NCBI GenBank assembly: GCA_035578155.1
Contig: JAPWDM010000005.1
Coordinates: 17,420,877-17,484,876, forward strand
Direction: 5' to 3'
From: Brachynemurus nebulosus
Lineage: Eukaryota; Arthropoda; Insecta; Neuroptera; Myrmeleontidae
DNA length: 64,000 nucleotides
Shown here: piece by piece, positions 35,082 through 46,843 of the stretch
How the letters are laid out: every line of letters starts with the position of its first letter
Numbering within the stretch: position 1 is the first letter of the stretch
Position numbers and translations under genes: made by a program
Notes under the pieces: model-generated
The model's input: the letters and a program-made list of their open reading frames with translations, nothing else
What the model was told of the DNA's origin: nothing
Databases searched by the model: none

Positions 35082-37590
35082 TCTCACTTGTGAAATACTG
35101 AACTTCAAAATAGCGTGCAGTATGTTGTTCCCTCTAACTTTTCTTGGGTTTGTTAACTTTAAGAGATAAAGGTATAGGTCAAATCAACTAATTGGTTTGA
35201 TGGTATTAACAAATGAAGTCGATAATTTTAAATTACTATAGTTATTCTAATATAAAAGTAACAAAAAGCAAAACAGACCGAAGATTAGGTATGGCTAATT
35301 TGGCTTCATTTTTTGCATTTGTTTGATGAGGTTAGACAATTTTTAGTGAACTTGACCTAAAACTAAATTATTATATAGGTATATTTCGTCTATATATCTA
35401 CAGCTAAAGTACAATTTAAAAATTCCCTAATACCCCTCTCGCATTGTTATAAAAATTACTTTATCTTGAATTTTAAAATGCACTTTTTTTGATTTTTTCG
35501 CTCTCTGTCATAGTTTAAAAAAAATCGTCGAAGAACTTGTCTAAGGGTTCAGAATTTTCAACATTCCGAAAATCGGACGTTTCAGTCGAGAGTTATCGTG
35601 CGAACACATAATATATATACACAAAGGGTATAGCAAGATCAGCATAGGGAAATGGCCCTCATTGAGCCTCAACCTGAACTTGTCCTTGAGATATTGACCA
35701 AAACATGTGTATGTGTGAATGCTGTAATTTTTCAAACTCGATTTTCTAAAAAAATGTAACACTTAGGAAAACAAAACCGACGCCAAAATTTAGATAATAT
35801 TTGGGACTATATTATGTATTTTTTTAATATTTTTCCCTAAATTTTAAAAGTTCAAAATAATTGCTCAAAAAATATACTTTATTTTTTAGTATGGTTCTAG
35901 TATATTTACACCTTTTAAAAAATATAGAATATTGTTAACCTTATTTACTCGAAGAGGGGCTTTTTGAGTAATAAATTATTTATTGAGTATATGGTATGTA
36001 TTAATCGTAGAAAAAATTGCTAAAAAATAATTGTATAAAAAATTTTTTAATTTTTTTCGTAAAGTTCTAGTATACTTACACCGTTCAAAAAAATACAATA
36101 TATTGTTTAGCCTATCTACTTATGCTACACCGAAGCTCATCATAATAGAAGATGCGTCTTCGGAATAATAATTAATTGATCTATTATTATTCAAACAATT
36201 ATTATTCAAAGGTAATTATTAGACTTGGCAGTAGCTGTAACATTACCTTTTTGAATTATAATTATTGTGGTTAAATTTTTTGAAATTTTCGACTACCAGC
36301 AACCAAAAACTTAACTGATTTTTCCTTTCGTATCAAAAACACCAAATGAAAGCAAGATTCAAAAATATATATATACATAAGCACCGAAAAAAAAAACCGT
36401 GATTCTTGTTAATTTTGCGAATTAAATTTAACAAAAGCAATTTCTATCGGTATATAAAACTCTTTCGGTCTTTATTTTTATTTTTTTATTTTTATTTTTT
36501 TATAAAATACCTATAACATATAAAAAGATGATCCCTAAACATATATGTATCATGTTGGTATTTGCCGAGGTTTCCGTACAAGGTCATCCCGTACTAGGTA
36601 AGTACGGACGGGTACATGCTAGAATAAAATATATTCGTCCATTTAATATTATTAAATATACGATGCCTACTTCGATGTACGAGGGTACGGGTGTCGGAAC
36701 ACGTCAGTGTCTGTTACAGGCATGAATTGTAAAATTGTGATTTATATTGTTGCTGGCTGTGGTAACCTTTTGTACTATTAAAATCAGAGTGGACACGGAG
36801 GTTTTTTGCATGCATGTAATTACCTAAAGAATGGTTTTGGTTAAGATTTGTGGTGTACTTAAGTGTGCATTTGAAAGAAAAATTATTGTTGTTATTCTCG
36901 AGAATTGTAACTAGAAGTATATTTATAACTGATAGTAAGGTATCCAAAATCATATACTCCTAAGTTGGTGACTGTTGAAATGAGCCTTGCAAATTGGCAA
37001 CTGGCTCTTAGTCTAATAATTTTAATTTGATCTAATCGATAGTTAAATTGAATATTTAAAGAAAATGAGTAAAAAGAAGTGGAACGAAGAGAAACAATGA
37101 TAAAAATTGTAAACAAAAGAAATCAGGGAAAATCTCCTTTTTAAACAATTATGCCTAAACTAGTAGCCCATCTTGCTATCGCTCTGGTGTCTACTTTATT
37201 TTCATTTTGGTGTTCCATATAATTTCCTACCTATACGCTTTATATTTTACAACTGTTATTACCCATATCTTACATATATTTATGGCCTACGGTTTCGTCT
37301 GCGTAAAAATATCTGAACTATGGGTTCGAAATGTTATTTATAGTGACTGACATCGTTCGCTAAACGACCTTAAAATAAGGATGTCGGCGGAAGTTATTTT
37401 TTTGTCCCATTCCTGCCCATTCCGAAAGAGGGGGGGGTGTCCACTAGCTGATAAGGAATTTACATATAAAAGTATTTGTAAATAAAAGTAAAAAACGAAA
37501 CATCATTCCGTTTAAACGTTACAAAAAAACAAAAATTATTTTGTGAATTTCGTGAACCTTAATCACATTGACTTTTCTCGCAAATAGGAC
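35082..37590. other. No gene seen; two local repeats
   Basis: At 35575-35625 the phrase TCGAGAGTTATCGTG followed by CACATA and TA-rich sequence resembles 57224-57250, so it is probably a third member of the (TA)n-associated repeat family. A separate local duplication places TTCTAGTATA...TTACACC near 35895 and again near 36065, about 170 bp apart. The rest is AT-rich with T/A homopolymers (for example 36470-36500). Confidence 0.5.
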
Positions 37591-37747
37591 ATAATCACTA
37601 TGACCTTATTACCCAGTGATTCATAATTACTACGACCATACTATCCAGTGACCCATAATCACTGTGATCTTACTACCTAGTGGTTCACAATCACTGTGAC
37701 CTTACTACTCAGTAGCCCACAATCACTATGACCTTACTACCCAAGTT
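37591..37747 (+). repeat. 32-bp minisatellite, about five copies
   Basis: The unit begins ATAATCACTATGACCTTA, continues TTACCCAGTGATTC, and repeats every 32 bp from 37591, 37623, 37655, 37687 and 37719. Copies differ by transitions (for example CACTATGACC / CACTGTGATC / CACTGTGACC) with no length change. That indicates an older array, not a fresh slippage product. It is more GC-rich than its flanks. Confidence 0.88.
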
Positions 37748-38580
37748 CCAACTAACTGTTTATTTTATGCCCTTTTTTGTTCTATAATATTCTGACGGAC
37801 AATTCTTGAGCTTAAATTGACAGTTTTGAGTTTGGACTCAGTACTTTTTGGGTTTATTTCGAAAATTTTCTTCCTTTTTACACAATTTTACACAGCTATT
37901 CATGTTTGATAATGTTATATCGTATTTATAAACACGTAGCATATGCTCCATTATCTAATGAATCGATGGTTTAGTTATAAATTTTTGAGTGTGCAAAAAT
38001 TTTATCGATTCGTATATATGTAATAAAAATTTATAACATTTTGATACATTTTTGATTTCTACTTTTGCAATTTTTTATTGATTTCAATATTTTCAATAAA
38101 ATTTCAATAATATCCAATAACACTTCGAGTTAGTTTACCTACTATCTAGTACGACAGAAGAAGGAATATCACTATCAATAAATAATATGTTATGGATGGA
38201 ACACAAAATAATAAAAATATGGTGCTATCATAATAGGCGATCTACTTCTGAAAATATATTTTCATAATAAAGAGCTTTTATGAACGGAATAATGATTTTG
38301 GCTGAAATTAATTGGTGAAGTAGGTATCACACATGCAGTAATTTAGGGTTGTGTAGCTAGTTTTTTTTTTCTATTACATTCATATTTCGTGATAAAATGT
38401 AAGAAATTTTTATTACAGTTTATCCTGCAATATGATGAGTTAATATAATATGATTACATTTTAAATTTTGGAATAAGTCCTCATAAACATTTTTAACGTT
38501 AAAAATAAATGGTTGATTTTAAACTTTACTATTGTTGACAGAAAATATCTAATTCCCGTGAAAAATATTTTTTTATTACT
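37748..38580. other. No gene seen
   Basis: AT-rich spacer without recognisable structure. Confidence 0.55.
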
Positions 38581-38665
38581 CATGCGGGAGAAGTACTAAC
38601 TTGGCGCACACATTTCTGTACGCAAAATAGCTGTTTGCCCACTGTACTCTTCCCGCATACTTTTT
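38581..38665. repeat. Small inverted pair around GCGGGA words
   Basis: CATGCGGGAGAAGTAC (near 38581) is matched by GTACTCTTCCCGCATAC (near 38645), with one or two differences. It may be a small foldback element or a decayed relative of the adjacent GCGGGA-containing family at 38760-39060. Confidence 0.4.
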
Positions 38666-38759
38666 TGCGTGCGGAAAGTAACTTTCCACACGCAAATTGA
38701 CAATAAAACACGCAAAATTTAATAAAAACACACAAAGCCGCCCCTTAATTTTTCATTTA

Positions 38760-39060
38760 ATAAATATTTTATAATTATTTCTATAGAAACCACCAACAAA
38801 GTAATTTAAACGATAATTAATTCAGAAAAAAGAGACGAACACTTAAAAATATTATTTTAAAAAGTAATGAAAATGTCAAAAATAGTGATAATAATAGAAA
38901 AAAGTATGTGAAATTCGTAATAAAATAGTATGTACAACTCGTGCGGGATTGTCGATTGCCCCACTCAAACGAATGAGCGCACTCACTACGTTCGTGCGCT
39001 CAACTTCGCTTTCGTGGGCAATCGACAATTTCCCGCACTTATTGCACAATATACTATTAA
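38760..39060 (-). mobile_element. Foldback repeat, copy B (reverse orientation)
   Basis: This is the reverse-orientation copy of 17722-18010. It has AACTCGTGCGGGATTGTCGA at 38938, the central 'gcgcactcactacgttcgtgcg' block, and GGAAATTGTCGATTGCCC read on the minus strand near 39030. Even the tail with 'ttatttctatagaaaccacc' is shared. High identity over ~290 bp suggests a fairly recent common source. No coding sequence. Confidence 0.75.
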
Positions 39061-39740
39061 AGAATTGAAAATACAGCAAGTGACTTCGTTTGGACTTTGC
39101 ATGTGATTAACAGAAAGAATCCTAACTTGAAGACATAATTTGTTACTATTGAAATCAGTTACCTAGTAATTTGATTTCATATATAATCTTAAAAAATCCT
39201 TGACTAATTTCTAAATCAAATCAAAAAATATCCAAGTTAGCAGAAACAATTTTAGTTATTTTTAGCTACTCTTTGGTATTTTCAAATTTTTTGAATACAC
39301 GACTGAACAATTAGCAAATTGCTGTACATTTTTACTAATATTTTACAAATGAATACCTATATAACATTGTGTACTTTTAAGAGATCGGAACTAGTCGATA
39401 GATCATGTACTATAATAGCCCCAAAAATGTTTTATGATGACATTTTAAAAATATATTTGTATCAAAAAACACTCAAACATACACAGACAGACAAGCAAAT
39501 AGAATCGATAAATTTATATTGGAAATATATATATTTACCGATGGTCAAACGCTCGTATGGTCCATTCGCCTATCATTTAATACGCTTTGTTATTTTGATG
39601 GCAAAAATATTAAAATAAAATATATAAAGCAATAACTTTTTTTTGATCGAAATAGAACAAAAAGAATATTTATACAATCTACACAACACCATCGTTATGT
39701 GTATTATCTATATTGTTAATTGTTTATTTTTTGTAGTATA
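39061..39740. other. No gene seen
   Basis: AT-rich. The 99-codon frame at 39319-39618 has no recognisable domain. Confidence 0.5.
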
Positions 39741-40296
39741 CTAGCGAATATCCAGCATGGCTTTTAATGCCACTCAAAGAAGGAAAGTGATTGTGTTCTA
39801 ATTCTGCTTATTGAAGTGCTTTTGGATATACAATATTTTTTGCTTTTCTATGTGGTGTGTACACGAATAAAAAGACTCATTTGTTAAAGCAACTCTTGCA
39901 CCACCTATTGTAAAATTGTTGTACTAATTTAGAAAGCTTCGTGGGCATGCGTACAGTAACTCCCCAAAGTTTCATCACAATAAACTATATGAAATACACA
40001 CTTTCGTTAAAATAACTCTCACGCTACCTATTGAAAAATGATTGTACTAATTCAAAAACCTTCGCGGCGTGTACACAACAATTCACCAAAATTTCGTTTC
40101 AATCGGATGACTGATATAGGATTATCTAAAAACTCTTTTGTCTTAAAGCGACTTCAAAAACCTTCCGTTTAGAAACTTTATCTTTGAGAAAATAGATCAC
40201 ACTAGATGTTTAATAAATAAATACTATTATTAACAATTTAGTTAAACATAAGTTTCATGTATTCATGCCGTGAAAATTATAACTATATCATATAGA
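39741..40296 (-). mobile_element. Putative Helitron with two ~120-bp internal repeats
   Basis: On the minus strand the 3' end reads TGGCATTAAAAGCCATGCTG, then GATATTCGCTAG followed by T. TGGC/GCCA can form a short hairpin before CTAG|T. The 5' end is plausibly TCTATATGATATAG at 40296, preceded by A. Inside, two direct copies of a ~110-bp segment lie at about 39873-39980 and 39996-40100, sharing 'acctattg.aaaa.tgttgtactaatt' and 'cttcg.g'. The same segment, inverted, occurs at 45216-45330 next to a Helitron helicase relic, which supports the class. Confidence 0.55.
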
Positions 40297-40695
40297 TCTA
40301 GCTCATTTGATTCTGTTATAATATACAAGAAGAGAATAAAAGCCCTGAGGTGCTTTGACAAATTTGTGTGAATTTTGTTAAATTCTATTAAAACTTGAAG
40401 TGATGATGTCAATTCTGCTGTTGTCTTGGTGGAAAATATACTGACACAAGTATAATGTGTACATATCTACACTTGCAATATCTACAGTTTTTCGAAAGTT
40501 TTAATTGAATTGGCAGTTTGCTCGTCAGTCGTTCTTTTTATTGAAACACGAGTAGGTATATAATTGATTTTAATGTATATTAAAATTAAGGAGTTTCAGC
40601 TCTTTTCTAATTAATATTTAAAATGAATTAAATATGAAACTTCCGAAATTTAGTAGGTATACATTTTCTACTAGCACAATTAAGGTTCCTTATTA

Positions 40696-41784
40696 TCTAT
40701 ATATATAAAAATCTCATGTCACAATGTTTGGCTACGATAAACTCCGAAACTACTGAACCGATTTTGATCAAATTTGATAACTATCTATAATTTGGTCTAA
40801 CTTAAAAGATCGGATAATTCTTATCGCAAAATCATGCAAATTAATTTGTTGCTAAGCATTTGGAGAAAAATAATTTTGGAATTTTTGTAAGTACTAATAA
40901 GTATTTCTATAGATTCCACCAATAATATTTTTACTTACGACTACTATGAAATTACTTATCTACTGTACAAAATACTATTTGTATCCTATAAAGAAATAAA
41001 CAACTGGATTATCGAGTTATCATCAGTTGGCACTTCTGCTGTTTTCAGCAAATTCCGTACATATGAAAATTAGATATGCTATAAAAAAATATGAATATGA
41101 CTTGAAAATATGAAAATATGAATAATACTTTAGAGTCGTCGAGCGAGCGAAGCGAAGCACATAAGGAACTGATTTTGTACAAAATTTCAGAATATCAAAT
41201 TTAAATGGACGTGTAGTCATATTGTCCGTCAGTTACACCAAATAGGGCGCAAATTAAAAAGCTGAAGAAATTTGACAGTTTTTACTTAAGTGTTGTTGAA
41301 ATCTCTGTGAAAGATGAAAGTGACGTTAAAATGGTTCCCTATGGACTTGGTGACTTGAAAGGCCTAAAATAGAAACAATTCTAAAACTATTGGTATAGGT
41401 ACCCATACTAAGTTCTTACGGTGCGGAAATTAGCCATGCTAATAAAATATGAAGATAGTTATTTTAGAGTCATTGGGCGAGCAGGGTCAAGTGCTATAAA
41501 TAATTGATTTTGCACAGAATTTTGGAATATATGATTGAATTGATCTATAAATTGTATCTATAATTTAATCTAACATCGTTTGACATCTAGGTTGTGTAGA
41601 CACCCGGTAGATGGCGCTATGTTTCGATTATTATACATTCTATTCTATATCATATTTGTTTATGTTCACATTATACTGTGTATTGTGTTATAATTGTGTA
41701 GTGTATCGTCTAAAATGATAAGACAAAATTAAGTCAATCAATTATAACTACTGAGCCACAGCAATGCGTGGCTGGGTCAGCTAG
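40696..41784 (+). mobile_element. Non-autonomous Helitron, both ends visible (1.09 kb)
   Basis: The 5' end is TCTATATATATAAAAATCTC preceded by A. The 3' end is AGCCACAGCAATGCGTGGCT, then GGGTCAGCTAG followed by T. AGCCAC and GTGGCT form a 6-bp stem about seven bases before CTAG. Insertion between A and T, a 5'-TC start, a 3' hairpin and a CTAG end are all Helitron features. There are no terminal inverted repeats. An internal segment is duplicated: 'atgctataaaaaaatatgaa...gagcgaagcgaagcac' near 41070-41165 resembles 'atgctaataaaatatgaag...gagcagggtcaagtgc' near 41437-41495. There is no Rep/helicase coding. Confidence 0.78.
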
Positions 41785-41879
41785 TTTAGAATATTTTTTT
41801 CCAACAACTATTACACTATTGTAAAAAGCCGCAGCTTGCCTGCAGGTAATCTATGACTCATCCACTAACCCTACAAAAA

Positions 41880-42220
41880 ATCAAATTTTTAGTTTTAGGA
41901 ATCTCCCAGATCAACGGGGAAGTTTATTCTTTGCGACTTTTGAACTAATCATTAAAACTACTGGAATAAAAATTATTAAAAAAAAATATTCTTAGAATTC
42001 TCTTAGAGATAGCTCTCTTAAGTAATACTTCACACGATAATTTTTTTTTTTAACCAAAATGACCCCTCATTCTAGTCCTAAAAGTTTTTTCCTAATTGTT
42101 GACTAGCGATATACATATGTATGCGTCGTCAAGACCTAACATTATGCCAAATTTTTAATTCATACGTCACATAGTTTTTAAGGTACGGAATCCCAGAAAT
42201 GACTTTGGAACTGTCACAAA
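41880..42220 (+). repeat. Dispersed repeat, copy 2 (partner of 541-800)
   Basis: Shares AATTGTTGACTAGCGATATA, the 'aagacctaacattatg' block and the following 'cacatagttttta' with the first copy. It begins just after the Helitron that ends at 41784. The family is unrecognised. Confidence 0.4.
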
Positions 42221-44420
42221 CAGTTAATTCAGAAACAGAATTCTATTAATAACTTGTTTTTCTGTTTTCTTTCCCCACCATTTTCGATACTACCCACACA
42301 CGTGTAAACTGATCACAGTTTTCTTTTTTTGTTATTCATTTTTTTCAAAAATAACAATTTTTACGTTCAATCAACAAATACGTTTGCGAGTATCGAGAGG
42401 ATGCATGCAAGTGTATTATATCACATACATCTATGTTTTTTTCGATATTTTCTCTCAACGAGTTCGAAGAAAAATACTGATGACGCACGTGGAAAATTGT
42501 GAGAAAAACGTGCCTGACCCTTATGAAAGACAATTTGTAAAATATGAATATCAAGTAGATAGTACTATCAAGTATTACCTATGTGAATGATACGAAAAAA
42601 TCAACTAAAGATATTATTTAGTACAGTGTCTCACAGAGTTATTTCATAAAGAATTTTTAAAAATATTGGAAGGTAGCTACTTTTTCACAACTGCACCCAC
42701 CTTGAATTATTTTCTCAACTATATATCCAAATGTTAGTTTTATTCAGTTTGCCATCAAACAGAGCTATTTAATTTCGACCATTACCATAAAATTACGAGG
42801 TTTACTTACAAAAGATAAGCACTTTAACATTTAAAATCATCAAAATACCAAATTTCAGTACCATTTGTAATTTCTTATCAGTTATCGAGGACCGAAAGTG
42901 TTCTTTTTGTGGCCTCGAGTGTAGTTTGAGAATCTGAGACTGACATCCTACGATTCTTAAGGCAGTATTCTAGTCTATAATTTTTTTTAGAATTCGATTT
43001 TTGTACGATTTTATTATCTGAAAGTATAGACCTTTAAAGATATGCCCACAAAAAAAAAATAAAAAAATAAAAAAATAAAATAAAATAATTAAATTCGAAA
43101 ATTACGAAAAAAATAGCTACTTAGAACGATAAGTTCAAGTATTACATATTACAGTTCAAAACTTTAAATGCATTTTTCTCAAAATTACATTTTTCAAACT
43201 AGTCGACAGCATATTTCGAGTTCCATTTATAAAGCACCCGCCATTTCTAGATTTATTATTTTTTTCATTGAAGTTCCTGCCAAAATGACAACCTTTCTAA
43301 ACTAGAATCTTTCTTCTTTCGTTATTCATATAAACACAAACCCAATCTCATGTTAACCAATACATCACTTTTTTCCATGGCTATCTATAAATCGTTAAAA
43401 GTCCTTGAATTTTAATTTTTTTTATATTTCTTCAATTAATAATTGGTATAAAAAAATGGACAGGAAAAATGTTAATCACTTTTTTCTTTTTTTATTAATT
43501 CCAAAGAAAGTCGAAATTATTACTCTCTAGACTAGAATACGCCCTTATAGCATCCGTGGCCATAAAAGTATGTAAACTGACGGGCTGAGTACGAGAAAGT
43601 TATGTTTTCAATCAAATAACGTGTTGAAGCGTATGATCTGGGACACGCTGTAAATGCCTACCACAAATACTATATTATACGTGTACGTATACGTTCAAAA
43701 CAATTTTATCTGTTTTCTTTTTCTCTACACTCCGTCTCTTTTCATTATGATTGTTATTAAAAAGATATCAGTTTGAACATTGAAAGGAAAGAAAATTTTA
43801 CTTGTCTATTCCGTGATATTAACAGAAGAATGAAAACTAAAATAAAAGAGAAATACGCGGTGGGAGGAGACGCACGATGTAAGAAAAAATATGTATTGTT
43901 ATAATATTTGAGACAACGGCGATAAATTATTATAGAACACGCGCAAAACCAGTGATTCTTAAACAGTTACGTCACATTAAATATTCTCCCGCAGCACTAG
44001 TTGACAAGCGTTGAAAAATATGGAAAATTTTTATTTTGCATTTTAATTTGGAAAAAAAAGTTCAAGGATATCAATTTTCTGTGCCAAGTATTTCTTATCA
44101 TCATCAACCTCTCCCTGTTCCTCCTTCCGTTTACCCCAATTTTCTTGACATTCTTGGTTTAATATTGATAAATTATTTAGAGATTAACACTGTGTGAAAA
44201 TTATTTTAAAAGGTTGTTTATTATAGATTATATACGGGAAAATAATAACGGTCATTAATATAAAAAATTTTTTTTCTACTGTTACTATTAAAGGTAACAT
44301 TTTGCGCACGGCTAACTATATGTAAAAATTAACAATTGCCCACACCGTGCGGAAATAGCAGTGCGAAGTAATTTCCCACGGCTTAATGTAAAGAAAGTAG
44401 GCTGTTCCGTTAATTTAATA

Positions 44421-44426
<6 letters not shown>
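42221..44426. other. No gene seen
   Basis: AT-rich, with several A/T homopolymer runs (43046-43090). The overlapping frames at 42345-42590 on both strands have no domain. A CG-containing patch with GCACGG/CCGTGC words lies at 44307-44385 and may be an old foldback. Confidence 0.5.

Positions 44427-44505
<79 letters not shown>
44427..44505. repeat. (TA)n microsatellite
   Basis: About 39 TA units. Unlike the tracts at 15 and 57 kb, it is not followed by the TAGATTTTCG-type repeat. Confidence 0.92.
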
Positions 44506-44511
<6 letters not shown>

Positions 44512-44698
44512 TTCTAAGAATTTACATATGTACGTTGATTATTTATTATTGTTTCCATAGTTTCAAAGTATGCTTTAGCAAAAATTTGAACATCTTACCA
44601 TTGACATTATAAATTTAAAAAATTTTTACTACATATTTAAATTTTATTTTAATTATTTATGTTAAATTTTACGAAAAAAAATGTGCTCGTAGAAAAAG

Positions 44699-44828
44699 TA
44701 TAGTGTAAAATACGTGGGAAAAGCTTGTTTCTCACTCATGAATTGTTGCACTCGCCCTGCGGGCTCGAACAATAAACTCATATTCATGAGAAATAAGTCT
44801 CTTTTCCCACTTATTGTACAATATACTA
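44699..44828. mobile_element. Foldback MITE, short relative of the 17.7/38.9-kb family
   Basis: The left side reads TATAGTGTAAAATACGTGGG. The right side, inverted, reads TAGTATATTGTACAATAAGT followed by GGGAAAAGA. The outer word TAGTATATTGTRCAATAAGTG is shared with copies A and B. The centre (TGCACTCGCCCTGCGGGCTCG) differs. It is 130 bp, non-coding. Confidence 0.6.
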
Positions 44829-45215
44829 TTTTCGTTTTAAAAATTTTCTGGGACATGGTCAACCATAAATAACTTAGGTATAAAAATTTGTTAGAAAGTT
44901 ATTTATTTATGGTGTAAATTTTGATATAGTATACGATTTTTTGTAATCGCAAGTGTATATCAATTTTCTGGTCGTATTTTAGAATTTCGAACTCTGACCT
45001 TTCAGTTTACTATTTTTTACTATGATTAAAACACAGCTTTTATTAATTATCAGCTTACAAAAAATTAACATGAAACTCATTAGCATGCACTAATCTGATT
45101 ATTAATTTGAAAAGACAATTCCCGGAAACAACTTAAAAAAAAAATATCTACACTTCATCAATCGATTTTGATACAACTGTACCAGGTGTATCAGAAGTTA
45201 TCTACATATATATTA

Positions 45216-45330
45216 TAAAAAGAAACGTTCCTTTCTTGAGTTGTTGTGCGCACACTCGCGAAGGTTTCTGAGTTAGTACAACCATTTTGCAATTGGTGGA
45301 GCGCGAGTTGTTTCAATAAATGTGTCTATT
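45216..45330 (+). repeat. Copy of the Helitron-associated ~110-bp repeat
   Basis: The phrase GAAGGTTTCTGAGTTAGTAC, then AACCATTTTGCAATTGGTGG, corresponds to the inverse of both internal repeats at 39873-39980 and 39996-40100. Here it lies immediately upstream of a Helitron helicase relic in the same orientation. Confidence 0.65.
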
Positions 45331-45344
45331 CCACATAGTTAATT

Positions 45345-45490
45345 GCAATGGCATTTGCAATGATCATCAACAAAATACAGGGACAATCGCTAAAAGTGCG
45401 CGGACCAATTTTGGAAAATTCATTCGATTCTCATATGAACAGCTGTATGTGGTCTGCTCACGTGTCGGAAAACGTACATATCAAGTCAGT
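45345..45490 (+). pseudogene. Helitron helicase C-terminal relic, frameshifted
   Basis: One frame gives AMAFAMIINKIQGQSLKVRG, matching the conserved FAMTINKSQGQ[ST]L motif near the end of Helitron/PIF1-type helicases. The next motif appears in another frame as FSYEQLYVVCSRVGK, matching FSHGQLYVA[CF]SRV. A frameshift near 45405-45420 separates them. The upstream frame is closed by a stop codon and the Rep nuclease region is absent. In the intact protein these motifs belong to the superfamily-1 helicase that unwinds DNA during rolling-circle transposition. A long second frame continues to 45695 but has no recognisable homology. Confidence 0.7.
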
Positions 45491-45911
45491 AACAAAGCGA
45501 GTCAAAGACTTAATAAGTAGGTCCTATAAGAAAGCTACTCAAATTGTTCAAAAAATGGAGGACTATCAAAAACATTTAATTTGGATTGATGAGAGTTTTA
45601 CAGTCACAGAGATTTTAATATTCTCTTCTAAAGTGGATAATTCGAAACTGAAGGCACCATTCAAAAAATACAAAATACACAGAACTTGGGAGTGAGGAGA
45701 AAACGTAGGGGTATCGCAGTCCGCATAATTTGCTCCACTGATTGGTCTTGCCTTCATGTTAAAAAATCCCACACTTATGAGATTGATTCAAAAAGAATAT
45801 CAGACAAACAATTCTGAATTAAGTGATAACTTTCTATTTCTTTAGTGTTCTTTTACTGTAAATTTGAACGTTGTGTTATTTGAAACACATGGTAACCATC
45901 TGCCGTTAGTA

Positions 45912-46841
45912 GGGGAGACCGAGTCAAAACCGTATAGCTAAGGATTCAGCGTTGTGTATCATTCATTTTAAAACGTAAATGTATGAAACCAACGTCTATA
46001 ATTAGTCAGTTTCCAAAGGAACATAATCAAATCAACATATTTCGGATAATGCCAATATTAAATAAAAATAACACAAAAAATTCAAACCACTATTTATTAC
46101 GGTTTTACCCCGATACATGGACAAGACCGTATACTATACTCAACACCGAAGAATCGATTTAAATCATCTTAAGCCTTCGCGCGTTGAAGAACCCAAATCA
46201 TTTTTTTGTTTGAATTTGTTGACTCAGTCGTGTATAATGTTGATTTTTGTTGACCTGACATGTTCGAGCAGTTTTGAAGTACCCCATGGTTCCGTCAAAA
46301 ATAGCTTCAATGGCTTTTCTCATGTTATTCCAATCCCAGTTTTTCACTAGTAATAGTAATATTATGATTACGTGGCATCTTTTTTGCTATTAATAATAAA
46401 AAATCAGTTTAGTTCATATTCATACGACCAAGTCAAAATCATATATAGGCCGGTTTTACCCCGTACGGTTTTGACCCGGAGACCTATGAGTAAACAGATA
46501 ATTGACTACCACCTATGCAAATCGATTTTTCCGAAACAAGTATTGTAAATTACGAGGAAATACACACACTTTAAGATAACTGATTGGAGACTAACTTGTA
46601 GTACACATAAACTTAACTATTTTTTCTTGAATTTTCACAAAAATAAGACCAATTCTATCAAAAAACATTAAAATGAAATATTTTGAAAACGTTCGTGCTT
46701 ACCGCTACAAGTGTTTGTTGACAAATAGCTCTCATTGGTGGACGCTGTTGAGCGGCTTGCCTTTCGGAAATTTTAATTAATAGAAAAAATAGACCTACTA
46801 TACTGTTTTACCCTGGTATACGATTTTGTACAGGTTTCCCC
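45912..46841. mobile_element. Pogo-like element with internal copies of its terminal word (0.93 kb)
   Basis: The ends are GGGGAGACCGAGTCAAAACC and, inverted, GGGGAAACCTGTACAAAATC, with TA flanking both sides (45910-45911 and 46842-46843). The word CGGTTTTACCCCG or related GTCAAAACCGTA forms recur near 45922, 46100, 46125, 46430, 46451, 46463 and 46803. The 77-codon frame at 46117-46350 is not recognised. The class follows from the TA duplication and the GGGGAGACC end, shared in style with the copy at 23.9 kb. Confidence 0.72.
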
Positions 46842-46843
46842 TA

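Noticed and set aside
37591..37747. CRISPR array
   Set aside because: The units are contiguous 32-bp repeats without unique spacers, and the genome is clearly eukaryotic.
45348..45695. 115-codon frame beginning with the helicase motif
   Set aside because: Only the first ~20 codons match the helicase. The next helicase motif is in another frame, so this is a frameshifted relic, not an intact protein.
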